45,127 bases of DNA from Gnetum montanum (GCA_015680685.1 MNCI01004605.1:10175-55301); one strand, 5' to 3'; shown: positions 32,711-44,833, counted from the stretch's first letter. Numbers and translations are program-made. Notes: generated by a model from the letters alone, not told the origin.

Positions 32711-35520
32711 ATGGCACCTAAATGAGGACCACATATGATAGAGCAATCATAGCCTAGGGAGAAGTGACCACATGGTGGAAAGGGTTAACAATAATAATAA
32801 TTGCAACAATAACCCCAATTACAAGTAGCTAAGGCTACCCATGCTATCGAGCGTATGTGTGAGAAGCCCAAGGTGGAATATATCCATTAGATTCACATTG
32901 CTAAAATGGCAATCTAGGCAAGATGAGGTCCCAAAACTGTGACCCAATCTTGAGGTCATGCTAATAGAGGCCCACCTAGAGAAGGTTTGCACCAAAGAAA
33001 TTCAAAGTTACATCTTGCAAGAACTCAATTTTGGACCTTTTTTAGAACTTGCACTAGAGAAAGTTAGAACACAAGTGTAAGGGTCTTGACTATGGCCCAT
33101 TCTCTTCACCAATGTAGAATGATACATGAGAAAAACTTATCTCTTTTTCAACAACTGATAAGAGGATGTGACTGTTAAAATCAAAGACATCATAATCTTC
33201 TATTTGGTTGAAGTAGTAGTAGAAGCCCTTGAATTACCCAATATTGGGGCAAATTTGGCAAAGATATCTATTTAGGCAGACCAAGAAGCTAAGAAAGAGT
33301 GGATCTAGTGGAGTTATTGAGTGGACCATAAAAAGCACAATGTTGTAACTAAGGTGGAACAAGCCTGTTTTAAGATTGTGTTCTATCACCTTAATCTAAC
33401 AGTAAGGTTAAGAAAGGTAGCTACATTCTCTTTTAGAGCATGCATGGCTCTAAGATAAAAGTTTCTAATCAACCTAACCCACCTCATCTTCCTTGAAATA
33501 GAGAAGCATTTCAAGGAGAATGAGAAGGGTAGAAAGACATTTCCATTTGCATGCCTTATCAAAAAATTTTGTAAAAGAAGAGGGATAGCTTGCTATTCCA
33601 AAGATATGGTTTACAGCGCTCCTACCACATCATGGTAGGAAATGATAAAAATTAAGCACTTGCCAAGCTTCAAGAGGAAAACCAACCATCACTGCTATCA
33701 CCTGTAACATCAAAGACAATAGCAGAAATGTTGATAGTTGCAAAGCATCTAAGAAAACTTTGAGAGTAACAATTGCAACAACAATAACAAGCCTCTGGAG
33801 GTGGTAGAGAATCTTTAGTATATAGACTGACCATGAGCTATCTAAATGAGATCATAATGGTCATCAGCTAACTGGATAATGAAATGATCCTACTATTCTC
33901 TTCATAGAGAACCTAGACACTCATTCATTCCAATACTAATAATCGAGAAGTCACTATGTCCATACAAAGATAAGAATTCCCTAAAATTTTTGAGAATGCA
34001 GCAAGCTTCTATGTAATGCTAGAAGAAGATGAGGGAGTGATAGTTCTAGTTATGCTATACAAGGTTAAAGAGATAGTAGCAGAGATGGTGATGGATTGAA
34101 TTGGAGAAGCTTTAAGTGCTACTACAACATATGTCCTTGATGTTATTGTCATGGTATATGTACAAGAATCAACAAGAGTAGGAGGTGAAGGATGAATGTA
34201 GCCTAACATAAAGAAGTGTTAGAATGACTAGTGGAAGCTAGGAAACCCCTTTTTGAGATTTTTGATCTATCAAAATACATTTCAACGACCTAGTTACAAC
34301 ATCTAGAGACAAGGGGCAAGCTACTAATCACAAACATTCAATTCAAGAAGGCCACCATTAGCAATCAAAGATTAATCACCAAGGTTGCAAAACTTAGAGC
34401 TCATTTGTCACACCTTGTCATTCTCAAGTTAGAACTTACCAAAGATGAAGCGTTCTCACGGCTTAAACATAGATGCCAAAAGTTCAAGAATGTTAAAGAG
34501 ATCGTAATTTTGATGAATGATGAATTCCTTCAGCCATGACCTTGAACAAATTTGTAAGGAAAATCTAGTGCTAACCCTAGTCATTATCTAGCAGTAGGAA
34601 TAGCTTTCCAAAGGTAAACCTCGATTTGAGAAGGTTAGTTATAAAAAACAAGAATCTGTTGATGGAAGAGGTTTGTGCCCTTTACTAAAAGACTATAATT
34701 AAGGTCATAGCCTAGAAGAATGAGACCTTAAAGTATGAATGAGTTAAGAACCATTATAGGGCTAGGTTGGGATGCTCAAGTAAATTAATGAAGAAGAAAT
34801 CAACTTTTCAAAGTGAAGGTAAATGAAGCCCTCCAGCAACTCCAACAAAGAGGTGATGTATGGAAGCTCATTTTTGATGGCATAAATGTATACAATTAAG
34901 AAGAGATCCATACAAAGAAGTTGTAGATCAAGGAAATGATAGAGTACATGGAGCTTGCCAACCTATGAAATGAAAACTTGGCAATGTTGATAGTAGGGAG
35001 GCCCAAATCAAAGTTAGAGAACTAGGTGCCTAGCTCTTACCTTCTCTATGAGGTAGAATTAAAGCTCCATAAAGAGACTTAACAAAATTTGGAAGTGGTC
35101 AATGTAGAGCTTGAGGTTCTTAGAAGAAAATTCACTAATCAAAGATTTTTTATTGAGAACCTGGACAAAAGAATAAGTGACTAATAGAAGCTGCAGAATC
35201 TTGTCCATACATTTGAATTTGAACATAAACAATGTCCAACTTATTTTGTTAACACGAAGGAGATGTTTCCTACATTGCCATATCTATGGAATATTCTAGC
35301 ACCAGCTCATCTAGGTGAAGCAACCTGGACCATTCATGACTTATGGGATAAGAAGGAAAAGATGAAGGCACTTCTAAATGCCTTTCAACTTTTAACAACA
35401 ACAGGAGGATAGCCTAGACTCTAGTACAGTAGGAATGTGATGAAGAATCCTCTACACCACAAGAGCCTCCATCTCCCAACATAATGTGAAGACTTCATCC
35501 CATCTCCATCCATCCAATAG
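32711..35520 (+). pseudogene. E1 ORF3 (third ORF downstream of pol, broken)
   Basis: Begins MAPK right after the acceptor and can be followed in shifting frames for about 2.8 kb. Readable stretches are KATHAIERMCEKPKVEYIH (32830-32890), KEIQSYILQELNFGPFLELA (about 33000-33060), EVVVEALELPNIGANLAKIS, and FPFACLIKKFCKRRGIACYS (33543-33602). A long charged, coiled-coil-like part follows near 34200-34540 (KLRAHLSHLVILKLELTKDE), with more to about 35500. Athila-group elements carry an extra (env-like or unknown) ORF here, and LxFPxLI...LC resembles the plant Transposase_32 domain. I see no membrane segment that would support an envelope protein. Most stops replace Gln, Arg or Trp codons. Confidence 0.55.
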
Positions 35521-35714
35521 AAAGCTCCTAATTTATGCTAAAAGTATCTAATTTTTTTATATTACACTAATTTTTTTAACCATACAAAATGGCACTTAAG
35601 AGTTCTTTTGTTTGTTAAAGTTCATTAGTTAGTTTCATACTTCCTCAAATTCTGTAAGAAACTTGATTCCATTTTATTTACTCGAGGATGAGTTTTTAGT
35701 CAATCATGGGGAAA
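35521..35714 (+). other. E1 3' end and polypurine tract
   Basis: Short non-coding tail, matching M1 16058-16250 in reverse. CATGGGGAAA directly before the LTR start is the purine tract. Confidence 0.65.
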
Positions 35715-36588
35715 TGATGAAGTATCAATAAGTCAGCTACATCAATGCAACCCTATTAACACATCCCCATTAATGTATCTTAGGATGCATTGACACATGT
35801 GCATTAATGCTAATCCTCTTAAAGCCTATATAAGTGCACACACTAGCCACATTTATGGCATTGTTGGTCAAACCCTTAGATGAACTCTTGTAGTTTTCTT
35901 TAATAGAACTTCACAAAATTTCACTCTGAGTGCCCATAGCATGGATTGAATTGATTATAAGAAATTTTATTCTAGTGTAATATATACTTGGATACAATTA
36001 TATAAATGGAAATAAAATTAAGATTTCTTATCTTCATTACAACACCTAAATTAGTTCAAGTTTACTTTCAAGCATTCTAATTTATATGGAATTTACTTTA
36101 TTGTACTGAAGCATTTAAAATTCTAATTCATAAGTAATGTGAATGCAACCAATTTGAGCATAATATACTAACTCTTTATAAATCCTTTCCAGTGAATGCT
36201 TGGTACACCTAGTAATAAACACTTGGTAACACAGGTGTATTAGTATACATTCAAGATGTGCATAGAAAATGGAAACAAATGCTCGACATTTAGGATAGTC
36301 TAGTTATTAATTAATAAAGTTAAGCATTTCAACCATTTCTTTCTTTAATATTTTTACAAATAAAAAATAATAAAAACCATAAATATAAATATATTACACC
36401 TCAATCATACTTAGTCATAAGGACAAAGTTAACACAAGTGATAATTGAAAAGACAACTAGCAACCACATGTTTTACTATCTCAAACATAAGCCACTTAGG
36501 TAGAAAGAGTCCAAGAAATTCAATTGGATCATGCATACACATTTGTGATTTATATGGTTGGGCATAGGAAATGTCTACTAGCTCATCA
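35715..36588 (+). mobile_element. E1 3' LTR (874 bp)
   Basis: Begins TGATGAAGTATCAATAAGTC and ends GCTCATCA. It matches M1 (15190-16057) and M2 (38092-38928), both inverted. The U3 has repeated words of the type GATGCATTGAC and GCATTAATGC. TATATAA at 35827-35833 and AATAAA at 36011-36016. Confidence 0.88.
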
Positions 36589-38091
36589 TTAATCTTGAAC
36601 ATGATTTTTCCACCTATGACACTAATTTTGAATAAGCACTAGAATGTTTTGAGTAGGTACTAAAATAGTATGAGGAAATAAACTTGTAGCTCCATTGGTA
36701 GAAAAACCACTTGATGGTCTACAATGGCATTATTTTAGAGTATAGAATTTTAGGAAAAGGAATCAAGGTGGATGCTAAAAGGATAAGGATCATCAAAGGA
36801 ATAACTAGACAACCTCAAACTATTAAATATGTAAGGTTATTCCTTGGTTACATTGGTTACTATAGGTGTTTCATTGAAAACTTCTTTAAAATTGCCAAAC
36901 TATTGGTTGAGCTTACCAAGAAGGATGTAGTCTTCGAAAGGACCAGGGAATGTGAACAGACATTCCAACACTTAAAATAGAAGCTTGTGGAAATACCCAT
37001 TCTATGCACTACTGATTGGTCCAAACCTTTTTACATCATGAAAAATGCATTCAACTATGCATTTGGAGTGGTGTTGACATAAATGGATGGTGAAAAACAC
37101 CCATATTATATTCATTGTACGAGAAGAAGCATTATGGGTACATAATTCAATTATAGCACTATGGAAAAGAAGCTCATGGTAGTCGTATATGCTTTAGAAA
37201 AATTCAAGCACTATGTGCTTGGATACTTAATTTTTGTGCACACTGATAATAGTGCAATTCACTTTCTAATGAACAAGCTAGTGATAAGCCCCTGTGTTAT
37301 ATGATGGTTGGTGATCTTATAGGAGTTTGATCTTATAATGATAAATAGAAAGGGAACCATGAATGTAGTTGTAGATCATTTGTCTTAGTTAAGATGGGAT
37401 AACAACGATGAAGAAGAGTCCTTATTTGATTAATTTCCAGATGAACTTCTCCTTGCTAAGGCAATTGAAGTTAATACACCACCATTCACTGATTGGCATG
37501 ATGAATTTCTCTTATATCTACTCATGCAGGAGACTCCTTTTGAATGAGATTATAGGAGGAAACAATAGTTTATTCACTAGGTCAAACACTACATAGAGAT
37601 TAAGGGCAGCCTCTACAAGGTTTGTGTTAATGACCTAGCATGATGATGTCTACCTAATGCAGATTAATTGAGAGTCCTCCAAGAATTTCATGAGGGTTCT
37701 TGTGGGGCCACTATGTAGGAAGAAGGATGACCAGAAAGATCATGGTGGTAGGATATTTTTTTCCAACAATCTTTAGAGATGCTAACCATTGCTCCTGTTA
37801 TGGTGGGAAGTGTTAATGAGATGGGGGGATGACCACTAGAATGGAAGGGTTTCAATAGTGAATTTAACCATTGGAGCCTTTTGGTGTTTGGAGAATTAAT
37901 TCCATGGGATCCATCACTCCCATGTGCATTGGAAAGTCATACATTATTATTGCTCTTGACTATTGTACTAAGTGAGTTGAAGCTATAGTTGTTTTTGACT
38001 ATACCTCTACTACTGCAACTTATTTTTTTCAACAATAGGTGGTAAATAAATTTGGTGTGCCTAGAGTACTAATCTGCAACAACATCACCAA
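36589..38091 (+). pseudogene. pol: E3: pol fragment (RT end, RNase H, integrase start)
   Basis: Starts within the RT catalytic region (HDFSTYDTNFE, near 36605) directly after the E1 LTR. It continues with the RT thumb (open frame 36711-36980; GYIGYYRCFIENF), RNase H (YYIHCTRRSIMGT, YALEKFKHYVLGY, FVHTDNSAIHFLMNK) and the integrase N-terminal part and core (FGVWRINSMGS, ALDYCTKWVE, FGVPRVLICNN). The first catalytic Asp of integrase is again Asn (37898-37900). It ends at the M2 LTR inside the core domain. It is a separate copy of the E1-type element, perhaps the one into which E1 inserted. Confidence 0.85.
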
Positions 38092-38928
38092 TAATGAGTA
38101 GCGGGTATTCCCTATACCCAACCATATGAATCATAAGCATGTACACATGATTTGGTTGAATTCTATGGATTCCTTCTACCTAAGTGGCCTATATTCTAAA
38201 TAATAAAACATGTAGTTATTGGTCATTATCTTTCCAATCATCACTTATGTTAACTTTGTCAATATGGCTAAGTGTGATTGAGATGTAAGGTATTTATATT
38301 TATAGTTTTTATTATTTTTTTGATAAAAATATTCAAGGAATAAATGGTTGAAATGTTTAACTTTACTAATTAATAACTAAACTATCTTACATGTGCAGCA
38401 TCTATTCCCACTTTCTATACACATCCTGAACATATACTAACATTGCTGGGTTACCACGTATTTATTGTTGGGCATACCAAGAATTCACTACTAGGATTAC
38501 CAAGTGTTAGTATATTATACTCAAAGTGGTCATACTCATGTTACTTATGAATTAAGATTGTAAATACTTAAGTACAAGTAAATTGTATATAAAGTAAATG
38601 TAAACTAATCCAAGTATTATAATAGAGAGAAGAAAACATGATTTTATTTTTTTTCATGAAATTATGTCTAAGTACATATTGCACTTAAATAAAATTCTGT
38701 ACAATCAATTCAATCCACATTGTGGGCAATCATAGGGAAATTTTGTTAAGTTCTATGAAAGAAAACTACAAGAGTTTGGCTAAGGAATTGATCAATGGTA
38801 CCATCAATGTAGTTGGTGTGCATACTTATATAGGCTTAAGAGGATCAATGTTGATGCACATGCGTCAATGCATCTTGAGATGCATCGTTGGGGATACATT
38901 GACACATATAACTTATTGATACTTCATA
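38092..38928 (-). mobile_element. M2: LTR, minus strand (about 837 bp)
   Basis: Matches M1 and the E1 LTR over its length, with decayed ends (TGATGAG reads TAATGAG on the left edge; CATCA reads CATA at the right edge). A TATA-like TATATAAG lies near 38828-38835 (minus sense). E3 integrase is on the left, repeat X on the right, and no element interior adjoins, so it behaves like a solo LTR at a rearranged junction. Confidence 0.8.
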
Positions 38929-38937
38929 ACCTAGATC

Positions 38938-39079
38938 TTAGAATAAGATAATTAGAAGGGGAAGTTATGTCCACCTACTTGTTTTATATAATGAAATTGT
39001 ATGCCTTAGAACTTGTGCTACATTTCATGACTATGAAATTGAAACTAAAATTTTTTACTTACATCCACTGAGACCCCTT
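38938..39079 (+). repeat. Repeat X, copy 2
   Basis: Homologous to 15048-15189. This copy continues past the point where M1 interrupts copy 1, so it shows the unoccupied site. Confidence 0.75.
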
Positions 39080-39124
39080 AGACTTGTTAGATACATTGAA
39101 CCAATTTCATAATTCCTTTCATGA

Positions 39125-39225
39125 ATGTTTTTAAATTTATAACTCAATGCTACCCAATGGAACTAAACATGTGACTTGGATTTACCAAGCCAAGAATCTT
39201 ACCAGTAAGCTTATACTTCATTAGC
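39125..39225 (-). repeat. SINE copy S7
   Basis: On the minus strand CTGGTAAGATTCTTGGCTTGG, AAGTCACATGTTTAGTTCC and GGTAGCATTGAGTTATAAA follow the family order (A box, B box, tail). Confidence 0.6.
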
Positions 39226-39545
39226 TTTTATTTTTTCAAGATCGATAAAAGTTATGAAGACTACTAAGAATTTGTTACAACTATTTCATTCAGTTTGAAA
39301 TTAAGATATTATTAGCATAAACTTAGAGTTTGGTAGGACTATTTCCAATTTAAGTATTAAAGGTATTAAAAATATAGATATGGAGAGATGCAAATTTATG
39401 TTTTTAAAGCATGTTTGATAGGTTCAATGATTTTAGAAAATAACATATACCAATATAAATTTATTAATTTATATTAACAAATATATTCTAATTAACATAT
39501 CTTCAACATTCAAAGCTTAAAATATTATTTTATAAGGTTATTTTG
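39226..39545. other. AT-rich stretch without a recognised gene
   Basis: Nothing supportable beyond AT-rich sequence. Its right end meets the truncated E4 LTR. Confidence 0.5.
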
Positions 39546-40290
39546 GTAGCATGTTCACCGCAATGTCTATAAAAAAGAAGCGGCTCTCCCTTGTTTATCA
39601 TCCTAGTTTAGATTGTAGCTAGACTCTAGCAGTTTGATCCCTCTAGAGTTAGATTATTTTTCCCGTGTTTGCCTGCAGTGTGGTGAATGTAATTGTATGG
39701 CATTCTTTATTTGAGTGTGACGTACTTGGACATGTACATGAACGGCAATAAAGATCAAGATTACTTCATCATTATAGCATTAATTTTGTTATTTATTTAT
39801 TTATTTATTTGTTATTTTCTGCTTTCCTAATTAGTTTCTCTCACCCTTAAACTCCTAGTAACGCGGAATGAGTACGACTTGATTACGAGCATTTAAGTAT
39901 GACTACTTGGTAACCCAGTGGCATACCTAGGATTTGCACTTGGTAATCCCAATGGTAGTTGTGCACAAAGTCCAAGATGTGTATGGATAATCAAGGAATG
40001 CATGCTCATCGCACTTAGGCTAGATTAGACTCTCTTACCCTTTCCCTCCTAGCTTAGCTTAGTTAATATTACTTTCCACTACCTTCAGGAGTAGCATTAG
40101 GTTAGAACACATCATACACCTCACTCTAGACTAAACCATACGTGACAAATATAATACTAGTCCAGGTGAGAAGACAACGAACTGCAACCTTAGGTTAACG
40201 ATCTAGGTGCCACAACTAGTCCTTCTATGGAGTTCGACTGGATTGTGCGTGAAAACGCTCGTATTCATATGGTTGAGTGTAGGGGTATCA
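39546..40290 (+). mobile_element. E4 5' LTR (5'-truncated)
   Basis: TATAAAAAAG at 39568, AATAAA at 39747-39752 (GGCAATAAAGATCAAGATTAC context), a TTTA repeat at 39791-39810, and the end GGTTGAGTGTAGGGGTATCA at 40290. Only about 20 bases lie before the TATA box and no clear TG start is seen, so most of U3 is missing. The usual ending CCTCGCCACTCATCA is shortened to TCA. Confidence 0.8.
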
Positions 40291-40291
40291 T

Positions 40292-40310
40292 AGGCGCCGT
40301 TGCCGGGGAT
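40292..40310 (+). promoter_or_regulatory. E4 primer-binding site (tRNA-Asp)
   Basis: AGGCGCCGTTGCCGGGGAT differs from the complement of the plant tRNA-Asp 3' end only at the first base. One base separates it from the LTR end, as in E2 and M3. It is the best-preserved primer site in the window. Confidence 0.9.
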
Positions 40311-40432
40311 GGTGCTAGTTATCTAGATTAGTTATATCATACAAGATCGCTGTAAAGAACTTAACGATATATCTTTCAGAAAAAAAATAATTATTAAAAG
40401 TCACATATAAATTCACACACAAGTTTACAACA

Positions 40433-42113
40433 ATGCCTCTCCTACAAGATCATAATAATGCCACACTTAGTGAGGAAGTTCATTGGAGAACCAACGAACT
40501 ATATGACGATGAAGATTGGAGTATGCAACCCGAAGTAGGGGTTTCTTATAAACATGAACAAAAGCAACATCATCCCAACACACGAAGACATAACTTACTT
40601 GATGATGATGAACCCCTATTGGCCACTACAAGCCTAATGCAAATACAAGAGGCTGTTCAAATCTCATGTAGGCATCATCAAGAGAGCCATCTACCTAGGC
40701 TCAATTTAAACAACTTTCCTACATTTTCAGGAGACTATGACTTAGATCCGCATCAACATTTACAAGCCTTCTACAATGCCTGCACATGGAATAACATTGA
40801 TAATGGGTGGCAAAAACTTAAGCTCTTTCCTATGACACTTGTTGGCCAAGCAAAAGTATGGTATAGATCGTTAAAACGAAATTCAATACGACGTTGGTCA
40901 AAAATGGTAGAAGTCTTTAACGAAATATGAAACCTATGCAAGAGTGTCAGCCTTGAGGAAACAAATCCAAGGATGGAAACAAGCACAACATGAACCCTTG
41001 GACATGGCCTTAGAAAGATATTATGCACTATTAAACAACTATCCAGGCCATGGGTTTTCCGAGGAAAGGCTAATGTACCATATCATTGATGGGCTACGTA
41101 ATGAAATAAGAGAGACCTTANGGAAACATCATCTTTGCCGATACAACAATCGTTAGAAGAAGCCAAGCCAAAGATCAATAAGATGTTGGAATGGATGTAT
41201 CAAAAGTGTGGAGAATTTATCAACACCATTGGAGATAGAGTTTTGACAACCTAAGAAGCAGGACAAAATAGTAGACAATCAGAAAGAAGGGATAAAGAAA
41301 ATAAGAGCTCAACTACCAATCATACGTATGAATACAACATATGCCTGTACGATCACCCCAAGGGCCAATGCCCAATATTGTTGCATCTACAGGAGCATTG
41401 GGGAAACAAGTTACATCTAGAGTTCATACAGAGGTACTGTGTTCGATCATAGTGGCAACAATCCCAGTCATGGGGGAGACCACCCTTAGACTAGAGGCAC
41501 CCTTCATATCATCCGAATCCAAATGCTTATCTTGTCCAACATCCTATTTCTCGAACTGAGCCATTGCACTTTATCTCACCACAGTATTATTCTCCACAAT
41601 ACTATCAGCCCATACCTCCAACACAATCGCCACCTTGTGGATCTTATACTCCTTCTAACTTTCAACATTTTTCATCCTTTCCCTCCTTCTATAGTGCCAC
41701 CAATTGTTCCCAAAATACCTGCACCACCGCAACAGCCCATGAACATCACTTGTGCTACTACTTCCAACAGTAGTGAGAAACCTCCTCAACATCCAATGCG
41801 CCCCTTCTTTAAACACGGCCGTAAGAAGGGACAACATAATCTAGAGGCCACTGCATCTTCCAACTCAGCACAAGTCCCACACTGTGGTGCACCCTTATCT
41901 TTGAACCCAACACCTCATGTAACTTCATCAGGGCCACCATCTAACACTCCAACAACCATACGGCCCAATGAACACAACCATGGGAGGCGTCATCTTAATC
42001 CTTACATACCATCTAACGGTCCCAAATATCATGGTGGGTCAACTCGTTATCCGGGAACTACATCGTACAAGCTTCCCCACTATGCTCATTATAATCAAGT
42101 GTGTGAACCTTGA
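40433..42113 (+). pseudogene. gag: E4 gag (frameshifted)
   Basis: The ATG at 40433 opens 165 codons: MPLLQDHNNATLSEEVHWRT, a basic/acidic region, then HLPRLNLNNFPTFSGDYDLD and the Retrotrans_gag core (VWYRSLKRNSIRRWSKMVEV). A one-base loss near 40924 shifts the frame; it continues as RVSALRKQIQGWKQAQHEPL and GFSEERLMYHIIDGL. At the ambiguous base 41121 about 185 bases present in M3 are missing. Further on come a knuckle-like ICLYDHPKGQCP, a P/Y/Q-rich linker and, after another shift near 41690, a long N/P/H-rich tail ending NQVCEP at 42113. No pol follows. Confidence 0.85.
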
Positions 42114-43222
42114 GGGGATAAGTGTAGACTAGTTCCAATACTTCCAACATGCAAGGATCCACATCTTCCATTTATTAATCCTTGCCATACTCAACCACTT
42201 AGTTATGGGGGATACCCCCATTCTAATAACAAGCAGGATTAATAAATATTTTTCATTTTCTTTGATTTTACAACTTTTTGTTTTTCATTTTTTCATTTTT
42301 CAACTTTTTGTTTTATCTTTTTATCTTTTTGTGTTTTTGTCTTTTTACGTTTTTGTAAGTAATCTCATTTATGAATAAAACACTCATGTGGATCATTGGT
42401 TGAGGTGTGTTCTATGTTATTAAGTCATGAGTGATCAATTATTTAGAAGAGTGAGCCCATTACACCCACTCATCCACTCTACAAATAAGAGGTTTTGTTC
42501 AAGGGTACAGTCATATTCTTGAAATTTTTAAAACTTAAAATTAATTTTGTGTTCATTGTACCCAAAATGAAGAAGGATGGACCAAGAGGGAATGATTAGG
42601 GTGTGACATCAAGGGAACTTGTGGATTCTATTTGGTGACATCTGTGGGAGTTATCATGCAATGTGGTTGTACTAAGATCCTTGTAGATCTAATGAAACAT
42701 GGGAATAAGAGTAATCAAAAGGGCACTCAAAATCAAAGGTTGTTCTAGGGGGTTCCACTGGAAAGACATGCACCCATGCCTGAAGGTTGGTGGCTTCTCT
42801 GGATTCAGTATTCAGAAAAAAAAACAAAGAAAGAAGAAAAAAAAAAGTGTGTCATAAAACAAAAATCACTCCTCCCTTGAACTAAACGCCAAGTGATCAT
42901 ACGCCTTGTTGTTATGGTACTCTCATAGTTGCTCATCATGGGATGAAACAATGCGATGTCACTGGTTAAAGGATTGGACTTGGTCGTAATCTTGGAATGA
43001 TGGGTTAATGACACCTTAATCATGCTTTACATGCAGGATTCACTGTGCCCTGGGTCAGTTACCTCATGTCCCAATCTCTACGATCCCTTTCTATACTTCA
43101 TCTCATCTCACTGTTTGTGTAATTGTAGCTCGTGCCCCGCGTAGCATAGAATTTTCATCTCATTCCAGTGATATTTACATGTGTGTGTTTTGTGGAGTTA
43201 GTGCGGATTACATTTAACCCTT
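42114..43222 (+). other. E4 conserved 3' non-coding region
   Basis: A T-rich tract with CTTTTTGTTTTT-type repeats (42245-42355), GAATAAAACAC with AATAAA at 42374-42379, the block GGTGTGACATCAAGGGAACT (42599-42618), GCGATGTCACTGG near 42950 and GTGTGTGTTTTGTG near 43181. These match E2 22332-23470 in the same order. Its end meets M3 gag in opposite orientation, so the ORF3 and 3' LTR of E4 are absent. Confidence 0.65.
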
Positions 43223-44720
43223 AGCTATGGTTGAACCCGATAGTTTTGTATGAAATCTGGATGTAGCATTCCTCCCCAATGCTCATGTAAACCTGACAAG
43301 ATTGGACTGGATATTGGCCTTTAGGGTGATCATACAGACAAACATTACATTGATACGTATGACTAGCAATTGAGCTCCTATTCTTATTGTCTTCAACCCT
43401 TCATTCTGATTGTTACATGGTGTCCTATCCTATTTCTTGATTTGGCATAGTTCTACTTCTACTAATGTTAGCATATTCTACATATTTTTTATGTACCCAT
43501 TTCATCATCTTATTAATCTTTTCCTCAATTTCATCTAGTGATTGTAGGATTGGCAAAGATGATTCCACCTCCTTGAAGTAAGTTGATTTCTCCTCTTCAT
43601 GATCATGGACCCTTGCTAAGTTGAGATTTTGGTCCTGTTGAGAAGTTTCAACATTCTCCCATTTAGCTAGTTCTCCTTCTTCTTTTGCTACCCATTGGAT
43701 AAGCTCTTGGAGTTGGTGGGTTTGTAGTTCATATAGTTAACCTACAGCATACATCCCTAGAGTCTCCCTTGTTTCATTACTAAGTCCATCCATGATGTGA
43801 TACATTAGCCTCTCCTCAGAGAACCCATGGCCTAGGCATTTGTTTAACAAAGAATAGTATCTTTCTAAGGCCATGTTCAAGGTTTCATGTTGCCCTTGTT
43901 TCCATTCTTGGATTTTTCTCCTCAAGGCTGACACTCTAACATAGGTTTGATATCATTTAGTAAAGAGTTCTACCATTTTTGGCCATCTACAAATTGATTT
44001 TGGTTTTAAGGATTTGTACCATACTTTTTCTTGGCCAATGAGTGTCATAGGAAAGAGCCTAAGTTATTGCCACCCATTATGAATATTTTTCCATGCACAG
44101 GCATCATAGAAGTCTTGTAAATGCTATTGTGGATCTAAATCATAGCTTCTTGAAAACTTGGGAAAGTTTTTTAAATCAAGCCTAGGTAGATGACTTTCCT
44201 TGTGATGCTTGTAAGATATTTAAATAGCCTCTTGTATATGCATTAGGCTCTTAGTGCCTAGGTTATGAATTTGTGAGTTGGAATGATGTTGTCCTTGTTC
44301 ATGTTGGCGTTCTCGATTTTTCCTATAAGCTTGATTTTTAGTTCTATGCCAATCCCTTGAAAGATGGTCATCCATGTCATGACGTGACGTTGAAGGGGTA
44401 GAGGAAGAGTAAGAACTAGAAAACTCATCATGACTTTTGTAAGTCTTTCAATCATCCTCAAATAAATTCTTGTTAACTATTGAGAAGGTCCTAGGCCTTA
44501 CGGGCCCCGTTGTTCTACGGGATGTCCCATCCTCACTAGAGGTGTTAGAGTTAGATGACGAGAGTTCTTGAGTACCATTGGGGTATTCATGAACATAGGG
44601 AATCGTTACAGCATAAGGTTGAGTACTCCAAACTTCATCTTCATCATCATATAATTCATTGGTTCTCCAATGAATTGCCTCACTAGTTGTGGTGTTAGCA
44701 TGGTCTTGTGATGAAGACAT
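43223..44720 (-). pseudogene. gag: M3 gag (minus strand, broken)
   Basis: Starts at 44720 with MSSSQDHANTTTSEAIHWRT and runs leftwards. An S-rich segment with RRTTGPVRPRTFS comes first, then HLPRLDLKNFPKFSRSYDLD, VWYKSLKPKSICRWPKMVEL, RVSALRRKIQEWKQGQHETL, GFSEERLMYHIMDGLSNETR and LQTHQLQELIQWVAKEEGEL. A helical region is followed by the knuckle-like CNVCLYDHPKGQYP near 43310-43350. Stops are few (for example TAA at 44452, TAA near 43737), so it is better preserved than E1 and E2. It ends near 43222 where it abuts E4 tail to tail. Confidence 0.85.
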
Positions 44721-44833
44721 TATTAAAAACCATGTGTGACTTACTTGAAATTAATCTCTTTTCTAAAATATATAACGTTAATGCTTCATTACAATGATCT
44801 TGGATGATGTAACTAATCTAAATAACTAGCATC
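44721..44833 (-). other. M3 leader between primer site and gag
   Basis: Short untranslated leader on the minus strand; begins GATGCTAGTTATTTAG after the primer site, as in E2 (19546 onward) and E4 (40311 onward). Confidence 0.7.

Noticed and set aside
32711-35520. Envelope gene, which would make E1 an errantivirus-like element
   Set aside because: No signal peptide, membrane anchor or cleavage site is visible in any readable part, and the best resemblance is to a plant transposon protein domain.
40433-40930. 165-codon frame as an independent host gene
   Set aside because: It lies just after an LTR and primer site and matches the M3 gag throughout, so it is retrotransposon gag.
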